64,000 nt of DNA. Source: Blasia pusilla. Lineage: Eukaryota > Marchantiophyta > Marchantiopsida > Blasiales. The DNA lies in NCBI GenBank assembly GCA_050084515.1, contig CM114274.1:14880001-14944000 (forward strand), written 5' to 3'. The translations under genes and the position numbers were made by a program. Under the pieces are notes generated by a model that had not been told where the DNA came from, searched no databases, and saw only the letters and a program-made list of their open reading frames with translations. This document shows, piece after piece, positions 57,332 through 64,000 of this stretch (its first letter is position 1; every line of letters begins with the position of its first letter).

Positions 57332-57949
57332 TGTCACATCTGAGTAGCCGATAGGCCGAGATCTATCGTGGATAGGGCGTAGGAGTCAGCGAACTATCTT
57401 AAGTGTAACTTTGTCCCACGGTGTCGGATGAGGTTGAGGATAGGTCCATTGTGTCAGGAATGTCATTTCTGACAACTTTCCTCTTTGGGTCTTTCACAGC
57501 CGGGTGACTTGTTGACCATGTCATCCGCCCCTAGTAACCTGTGCGTGCAAGTTACCAAGGAGATGACTATTTTTAGATAAAGAGCCTTTTGGCTCTTCCC
57601 AACCCTATATAAGAGAGGAAGATGGCTTTCCTAAGCCATCTTTCTCATGTTGGGTCGTTGGAGCATCTCTCTTGTATGTGTGTGAGATAGGAGTAGGGTG
57701 CTAGCATCCAGATTCCTTGATAGCATAGGGTGGATGAGGCTCAATATGCCAATGTAGATTGAGGAGTGGAGTTTTAGGCTAAGTGTGCCGTTTTTACTTC
57801 TCTTTATTTTTGTTGTGTGATCTCCATGTATATGTATGAGTTGATTTTTGTATATGTGTGGATCGACCCGTATGTGGGGAAGATCGATGTTGTGTGGTGT
57901 AGATGTGACCAACGATGTATGTTGTGTAGCGATATGTATGCACACGACA
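57332..57949 (+). repeat. 3' LTR of the MTase-gypsy, complete (618 bp)
   Basis: Begins TGTCACATCTGAG and ends ATGCACACGACA, with TG...CA ends. Contains paired hairpins around the TATA box (ccctatataagagagg near 57,604) as in the 5' copy. It serves as reference for the solo LTRs at 8,598 and 38,160. Confidence 0.9.
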
Positions 57950-58619
57950 CTATCAACATTATCTCTGCCATTATATAAGTTTCCTGCCGAGTATTATTCA
58001 TTATAATATTGCGGTTTTTCAAACTACTCCATATAGCTCATCAACTGTTAGTTTTGATATAAAAATGTGCATTCCTGATTGACACTATTGCATCTATTAT
58101 ATTTCTGTAACCTCAGTGTTATGGCAACATTTACTTTTGTAAATCTCTTTCATTTCTAGCCAATTTTACACACCATTGTTGTTTATTGTTCCATGCACTT
58201 GCATGCAATATATTAGATTGCATTTTAGTGCTGTTCAAAACATTTCTTAAAAATATCAGGTTCAGTTTTGTAGGTGTATCTTTACAAATTTTATTGTTCA
58301 TATTCACATTTTCTAATCTAGATTTACATTTAGATGCGCGTTATTCTCCTCTAATCAATTAGTACTAATCTCTATCTATTTTTTAGTCTTCTTTTAAATT
58401 TGGCTAATGTTCATTCGCAATTGTCAAATGATTTTGCTTATTTTTTTAGGAATGTCAATGTATGGAGTTAGATTTTAAGATGTTGAACTCACTTTAAATA
58501 TGTTCTTATTTGCCGTTATAAAGATATCATAGTGTTATGATGTAGTCAATTAGTTTTCCTTCATATTCTGAGTTCAATTTTCTGTCTAGCTTTCTAACTT
58601 TTATGTATTGGTCTTGTTC
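57950..58619. other. Intron-like AT-rich sequence of the interrupted gene
   Basis: Stops in all frames. Lies between the gypsy element and the next coding-like stretch at 58,620. Confidence 0.35.
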
Positions 58620-59075
58620 AGGTGTATCAATTCAAGACCCGCTTGCCATCCAGATGACCAAACTTCAATGCATCTGCGTTCCAAGCAAATCACAACGGAG
58701 TTAATGTTAACATTGACCTAGATTTTGGTGATCGAGCACAATCACATCACACATTAAGGCAACCTTCAGTGCCACTTAGTGTCTACCACAACCTTTTCAC
58801 AACACTAAGTGATGCACACGTAATATCACATTTGCTCTTTGAGGAAATTTCAAGGCTGAATGATATGTTGGACTCTACATTTTAGAACACAAAAATCAGC
58901 CCGCAGAAGCTTGAGGCTGCAAAACAAAACTTAAAAGAGGCTAGAGAAAATTTTAAGAAGTTTTCTTAAGAAGTGGCATCTCTAGTTGCACAAGACCCAG
59001 AACTAAGAGTACAGTTACTTGTGATCCAATCCACATTGAGAAATTGGTACTTTCAATGTGTTCATTTTGAAACTT
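58620..59075 (+). pseudogene. Second gene linked to the Helitron, 3' part
   Basis: After an acceptor-like gttcag, the frame reads VYQFKTRLPSR, stop, NASAFQANHNGVNVNIDLDF, HHTLRQPSVPLSVYHNLFTT, HVISHLLFEEISRLNDMLDS, stop, then a helical coiled-coil-like end (KLEAAKQNLKEARENFKK) and LVAQDPELRVQLLVIQSTLR. Two or three TAG/TAA codons interrupt it. Same strand and style as 50,836-51,900. No known domain is recognised. Confidence 0.35.
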
Positions 59076-61818
59076 AGTATTCTTTAAACTGATGGCTGTT
59101 AGCTTTTGTTGAGATTGTGCTTTACATACATTTGCATAATTCAGAACATTCTCTATTGAATTGAAGTTTGAGTTTCAGTTTACAAATGGTGCATATATTT
59201 CAGACTTGTTTGAACTTGTACATTTCGAGATGTTGATAGTGCCTTTCAATACAAAGGGTATCTAGTGCATTTTGTTATGCAGCTTTCATTCCATCACATG
59301 CTATTTTTTCATTCTACATTTCAGGCATGACAATAAATACTTCAGAATCTTTAGTAACAAAATGCTCTCTAGACATGCACATTGTTACGTAGTGTAAAAA
59401 GGACTCACACTATCAGCACAGTTCAACCATTCTGTAGTAACTATGCTACTTGGCTGCCAATACTTTACTCATGGGGCTACTTTCTATATACAATCATGAT
59501 AGAAACTTCATAAACCCAATCAGTTATCATATCTAAAGACTTAATTAATCCAATTAGTCCCCAATCCAATCCCCAATAATATCACACACACATTTTCATA
59601 AATATACTATTTCCACTTTGCCTTGTCCTAAGTGCACTCAAGAAACTAAATTATCCACTAAAACTATAATCTTAAGTGTATTAATAATCATGCTAACTTA
59701 TAGGCAACTATTCCTTAATCCTACCACAAATATCTTTTCTATTCTTTGCACTATACATATGCCCCTGAATATGCACATCTTCATTCGCATATTTGACCAT
59801 ACTGTAGCGGCAGCATATTAGTTACCTTTAATTAGAAGATGACCGGAAAACAAAAAGGACCCTAAGCGTCAAGTTTGAAGATGATACCCATCCTAAAAAC
59901 AAAAGAAAGGACGCCAAGAGTCAAGTATCAAGGTCACCTCACAACCAACCGGCCTTGAAATTTGATTTCCCCCTTTAGTTAACACCCCCAGCCGGAAATT
60001 TGATATCTCTCATGCACGGCGCTACCATTAAGTGCCCATTGCCACGTATGCTAATATAAGATGTTCCATAGTGCCAAATTATATTGAAAGTCGGAGTCAA
60101 CGGTAAGGCTCACCAACCATGCCATGCATGCGAACAAGATATGGGAGATATTCTTCTACTAATTGGAGGTCCACCACCGTCGGCTTCTTGCGGTATCCAG
60201 TCCGGCGACTCCAACTGGTGGATATAGAACCGTCAGAACTCTCGCCCCTCACTGGTAGATTAAGTCTTGCCATTCCGGTAGGGGGCGAATAAGCTCTTGG
60301 GGGAATATGAAGAGTACCTGGATTTGAAGTTTGGCTGCGTGTTTCGAGGGTGTGAATTTTTAACTCGCGCGACGAAATAGACAACTCTACTTACAGCATA
60401 GTTAGAGAAAATTCTAGTTACAATTTAACGTCTCAACATAGAAACTAGACTTTCGAAGTGACCCAGAAAAAAAAAGTATAAATATTTTTTAATTTAATGT
60501 TGTTACATTGCACGCGCACGTTACTGGTACCCATGATTAAAAAAAGGTACTTCTATGGAGTTTCATTTACGGATGGAAGATTTATTAAAGAAATCAAGGA
60601 GTTGTTTATGAAAGAGATTTCTTCATAAAATCTATCGGCCAGTTTAATAATTATAAGGCGGAAATTTTTATTTTGTTCCGGAGCTTTCATGGATCCTTCG
60701 GATAAAGAATTTGTCACGCTGGCTCGAGGATGCTGGGACCCGAAGATAAACAAGCACGTGACCACGTCCCGTTCCGCTCAAGCGAGTTGGACGCGTTCGA
60801 ACCTCTCACGTCATGGACTCATGGTCACTGCCCTCCGGTCTCCCAGTTGACCGGGTCTCTCTCTCTCTTCAGCAGGTGGTCTTTACGCTACGGAAAGAGT
60901 TTCTTAGCCGCGTCGGCCACGAACAGCAAGCTCCTCACTTGGGGAGCTTGGACGCAGACCGTGTTTCGAGGGAAATAACTGACCGAGTTTCGTCCACCGG
61001 ACTCCTACCCGAGCGAAGACCCATTCTAGCGGAGAGCATGTGATATTTGGGGGCCCCGCGCTGAGCTGTGAGATTTGGGATTTTGTAGCTAGTGCGCGCG
61101 GAACGGAGATTTGTAGGACGCTCTACTATCGCTCATTGGATCCAACCCGGGTAAAGTAGCGGTAGTGAGGTCCACGTGGTGAAGTCGTGCTCCCAACAGG
61201 GGACCATCGGGGTTAGCGTGGAGAAAGACGGGTGGTTTAGATTCCTCCCGACACGACGGGGCCTTCGAGTGGGTACGACCGCGCCGGTCGCCCAGCGGAG
61301 TCCCGGGAACAGTTTCATCGTGATGTCCCCGTATATGACGTGACGAGTGCCGGGCGGATACGACACCTTCAAAATTGCTGCTCCAGGAGCGTATGCTTCG
61401 TCGCGATCGCGCGACGAGAAGGGAGGGAGGGAGGAGAGAGCGATTCCCAAAGCTTAAAGAATGACTTCAGACGGATGAACAGTGATCGTAGTTCGGGCGA
61501 CAAGGGGCGACTGTTTTAAGATTCTGCGAGAGAGGTTGGGAGCCGGGAAACTCTGGACGTGGATGGCAAGGAATGAGACTGTTTTTATAGTGGGAGATTT
61601 CCGGTTTCGGGGTTGTACATATACCTGTTGGTTTTGAGAAGCTCAGCGGGAGTTGTATCTTGCGGTTTTTCGAGGGGAAATTGAGGGGTAATCGATGTTG
61701 CAGTGAGGGAGGGCAAGCGGTGGACGCAGGAGTTGCGTCGCACATGTAGGTTCTGCGTCTCATCGTTCGTTGAGTGGCTTTCGGGAAGCCACCATAATTG
61801 CAGTAGGGGTACCTGATC
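59076..61818. other. Intergenic; GC rises from about 60.7 kb as promoter/leader of the GT47 gene
   Basis: 59.1-60.6 kb is AT-rich with no gene. 60.7-61.8 kb has host-island composition and contains a (CT)n run near 60,860 and a TATA-like gtttttatagtggg near 61,583. Open frames on the - strand here (for example 62,030-61,467) overlap the leader and have no domain. Confidence 0.4.
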
Positions 61819-61887
61819 ATGGCAGGATTCGGAGACTCCACAGTAAAGTCGGTGATGCTCGTGAAGGAGTTCCCATCCCGGAGGTAG
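61819..61887 (+). promoter_or_regulatory. Upstream ORF in GT47 leader
   Basis: ATG 61,819 to TAG 61,885 encodes 22 residues (MAGFGDSTVKSVMLVKEFPS then RR). A four-codon ORF (ATGCGCTCGTAA, about 61,900) and a 24-codon ORF from about 61,923 follow before the main ATG at 62,004. If all lie in the mRNA they would reduce main-frame translation. The transcription start is unknown. Confidence 0.35.
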
Positions 61888-62003
61888 TAAGGGACCGGGA
61901 TGCGCTCGTAAAGATCGAGCATGGTAGACTCCAGGGGTATCCCGACGCTGGATGAGGGCTCGGTCGACTCACAGATCTGTGGTGTCCAGGGTTGAATTCG
62001 AAA

Positions 62004-63071
62004 ATGAGTAGCGGTGCCGCTGATGACCATCCTTACGGGGTCGACAAAGTAGTGAAGCGCCCGAGTGCGACGGGAAAGGATACTTTATCTCCAAGCAAAT
62101 ATTCTTCGTTTCTGCCCGAAGTTTTTAGGCTCGTACCTCAATCTTTGTCTCCAACATCGTCTACAGCTTTAGCCTATGAGAACAGAATCGGATCAGTGAA
62201 CCACAGCCGTTCTGGTCGAGGGCTTGATATTTGGACTCCGTACGTTTTGGCCATAATATGTCTCGTCTCCATCTCTGCGGTGTCCGGATCCTTCATGCTT
62301 GCGCGTTCGTTCGGAGAGAGTGCGGAGGGCAGTTTGAGTTCGGACGACATTAGGATTCGAATTCCTCCGCGACCTGATGTACTTAAGTCGCTGACACAGC
62401 CTGGCAGTAGTATGAGTTGCGATCCCAAATTTTCCGCTCTTAATGTCTACATGTATGATTTGCCTTCGGAATTCCACTTCGGGATGCTGGTCAACTTCGA
62501 ACCGTCTGCAGATCTCGACAATGTGTGGCCCAGGAATCTGTCGCAACTACCCAGGTATCCGGGAGCGTTATACCAGCAGCACAGCCCCGAGTACTGGCTT
62601 ACAGCAGATCTCTTAACTTCGAACACGCCGGAGAGAAGCACGGAGTGCACAGCCGTGAGAGTGACGGACCCAAAAATTGCGGACGTATTTTTTGTGCCAT
62701 TTTTTGCGTCGTTGAGTTATAATAAGTATACGAAGGTCGAGGAGAAGGAGAACAACATCGACAAGAACGAGGTGCTCCAGGATAAACTCATCCATTTTTT
62801 GAGGAAACAAATCTGGTGGCAGCAATCTGGGGGTAAGAACCACGTGGTTGTCATTCATCACCCTAATAGCATGCACCTGGTGAGAAATGAGCTCGCAGGG
62901 GCCATGTTTGTGGTATGCGACTTTGGTAGATATGCAGTCGAGGTGGCCAACATCGAGAAGGATATCGTAGCACCGTACAAGCATGTCATTGGCTCTTACA
63001 ACGATGACTCGGGCGATTTCAACACTCGTCCTTTGCTGCTCTTCTTCCAAGGCGCTATTGTTAGAAAAGAG
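62004..63071 (+). CDS. GT47 exostosin-family glycosyltransferase, exon 1
   Basis: The first in-frame ATG is 62,004 (MSSGAADDHPYGVDKVVKRP); the frame is open a few codons upstream but without ATG. Exon 1 encodes 356 residues: a basic cytosolic tail of about 76, one signal-anchor TM (about 77-100, WTPYVLAIICLVSISAVSGS), a stem, then the exostosin domain from about 147 (ALNVYMYDLPSEFHFGMLVN; SPEYWLTADLL; DPKIADVFFVPFFASLSY; NHVVVIHHPNSMHL; RPLLLFFQGAIVRKE). It ends at GAG before gtagcg. Type II Golgi topology fits enzymes that build cell-wall polysaccharides. Overall it resembles the arabinosyltransferase-like (ARAD) branch of GT47; the donor sugar cannot be read from sequence. Confidence 0.88.
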
Positions 63072-63600
63072 GTAGCGATCGATTCAACTGCCTCCTATTG
63101 TCTTTGTTGATCATGAAAGCTCCAGTTTCTAAACTCTAGCATAGCATGCACAGAAAATCAGAGAAACTTCTGATTCAACCCTTTCACGAGAAGCTGGCAT
63201 GCGGTGGCCGACAATTCCTAGTTCTATTCTGAACGTCCCGTGGATCGAAACTAGGTTTAGAAAATTTCTGGACTAGTTGAGTATTCTGCATTGTTTAATT
63301 TCACTCGTGTCTTCAAAGCTGTCGTCACTGTCCACGAAATTGTCGACGACTAATATTTAGTCATTTTCACGAAGTAATTAACATCACCAGAATTTAATTT
63401 CGGTGAAGCGTCGACACTTGACATTAACTGGGCTCTCAGTTCTTGAAGTGTCGTGAAATTCACTAGTTTCCAGTTTTCTGGTTGAGATCGAGTGAGGAAT
63501 TTTGGAAAGACCGCAGCGAGTTTTTCAGGTACAGGTACAAGTCCAGAGGCTGTGAACGATTTTTCAATTTTCTCATGTGGCCGGTGGTCTAATTTGCCAG
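63072..63600 (+). other. Intron of GT47 gene
   Basis: A 529-bp phase-0 intron, donor GAG|gtagcg and acceptor aatttgccag|GGAGGC. Splicing restores the family sequence VRKE|GGAIRQKLYELLKDEE. Confidence 0.88.
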
Positions 63601-64000
63601 GGAGGCGCCATACGTCAAAAGCTTTATGAGCTTCTGAAGGATGAAGAGGGAGTCCATTTCGCAACGGGAAACACTCAGAAAGATGGTATCAAAAGTGCCA
63701 CGAAGGGCATGCGATCTTCAAAGTTCTGCCTCCATCTCGCTGGGGACACTCCATCGTCTAACAGGCTTTTTGATGCCATTGCTAGCCACTGTATTCCTGT
63801 TATTATCAGTGACGAGATTGAACTCCCTTTTGAAGACGAGCTGGATTATTCAGAGTTCTGTCTCTTTGTGCGGGGAGAGGATGCCCTTAAACCAGGCTTT
63901 GTTATAAACTTATTACGGAGTGTGGAGAAGGCGGAGTGGACCACTATGTGGAAAAGGATAAAGGAAGTCGCCGTCCACTTCGAGTACCAGCATCCAACTC
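63601..64000 (+). CDS. GT47 glycosyltransferase, exon 2 (partial, runs off window)
   Basis: Encodes GGAIRQKLYELLKDEEGVHF, then TKGMRSSKFCLHLAGDTPSS, NRLFDAIASHCIPVIISDEI, ELPFEDELDYSEFCLFVRGE and LRSVEKAEWTTMWKRIKEVA without a stop to the window edge. The stretch G-D-T-P-S-x-R-L-F-D-A-I-x-x-x-C-I-P-V-I-x-S-D-x-I-E-L-P-F is the most conserved C-terminal block of plant exostosin-type enzymes and includes the predicted nucleotide-sugar contact region. No damage is seen. About 50 residues probably remain beyond the window, judged by usual family length. Confidence 0.9.

Larger units (their letters stand above)
52133..57949 (+). mobile_element. Ty3/gypsy element with C5-DNA methyltransferase and PHD finger
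   Basis: Starts tgtcacatct and ends cacacgaca, flanked by a 4-bp direct repeat ctat (52,129-52,132 and 57,950-57,953) that fits a target duplication. Order: 3'-truncated 5' LTR, methyltransferase, RT, RNase H, integrase, PHD finger, polypurine tract, remnant LTR tail, complete 3' LTR. gag and protease are missing, along with the rest of the 5' LTR and the primer-binding site, so a deletion near 52,467 removed them. It lies within the gene linked to the Helitron. Every coding part has stops or shifts, so it cannot move on its own. Confidence 0.85.

Noticed and set aside
60097-60384. 95-codon - strand ORF (Ser/Arg-rich)
   Set aside because: Lies in AT-rich intergenic DNA with no recognisable domain. 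Possible but unsupported.
61467-62030. 187-codon - strand ORF over the GT47 leader
   Set aside because: Overlaps the leader and first codons of a well-supported gene, with no domain of its own.

Overview
The window is nuclear DNA from a plant, probably a bryophyte or a close streptophyte relative. Evidence: a plant-type LRR receptor-like protein, a plant GT47 (exostosin-family) Golgi glycosyltransferase split by a GT-AG intron, Ty1/copia and Ty3/gypsy elements, a Helitron, and plant-style telomere-like TTTAGGG words. The species call is an inference from element style and gene content, not a match to a reference. Three moderate-GC islands hold host genes: 1-1212 (3' end of an LRR receptor-like protein), about 36.09-36.44 kb (a small secreted protein) and 62.0-64.0 kb (GT47 enzyme, running off the right edge). 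Everything between them is AT-rich decayed sequence or mobile elements.

Layout: 1.2-11 kb is intergenic, with a tandem repeat (3.4 kb), a perfect 37-bp inverted repeat (5.03 kb), a MITE-like repeat (6.0 kb) and a gypsy solo LTR (8.6 kb). From 11.3 to 18.7 kb lies an unclassified element with broken exons and many GCATTCC/GGAATGC motifs; a gypsy gag-protease fragment (13.8-16.0 kb) sits inside it. From 19.6 to 32.6 kb lies a large two-gene element. Its + strand gene is a broken MULE-type DDE transposase. Its divergent - strand gene has six exons, a tandemly duplicated exon block and, at its C-terminus, the motifs of a beta-class DNA amino-methyltransferase. About fifty copies of a 27-bp imperfect palindrome fill its long introns, the divergent intergenic region and the 3' flank. 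From 38 to 46.6 kb are another gypsy solo LTR, a SINE-like repeat, a second MITE-like copy and a copia element whose 3' third is inverted. From about 47 to 59 kb is a decayed Helitron (Rep plus Pif1-type helicase) with a linked second gene, interrupted by a gypsy element at 52,133-57,949.

That gypsy element is the other highlight. Between its LTRs it carries a broken C5-cytosine DNA methyltransferase upstream of RT/RNase H/integrase, and a PHD finger follows the integrase C-terminus. Two unrelated element families here therefore carry DNA methyltransferase genes of two chemical classes, one with an added chromatin-reader domain. All are degenerate in this window (stops, frameshifts, altered catalytic residues), so they show what the families encode rather than active proteins.
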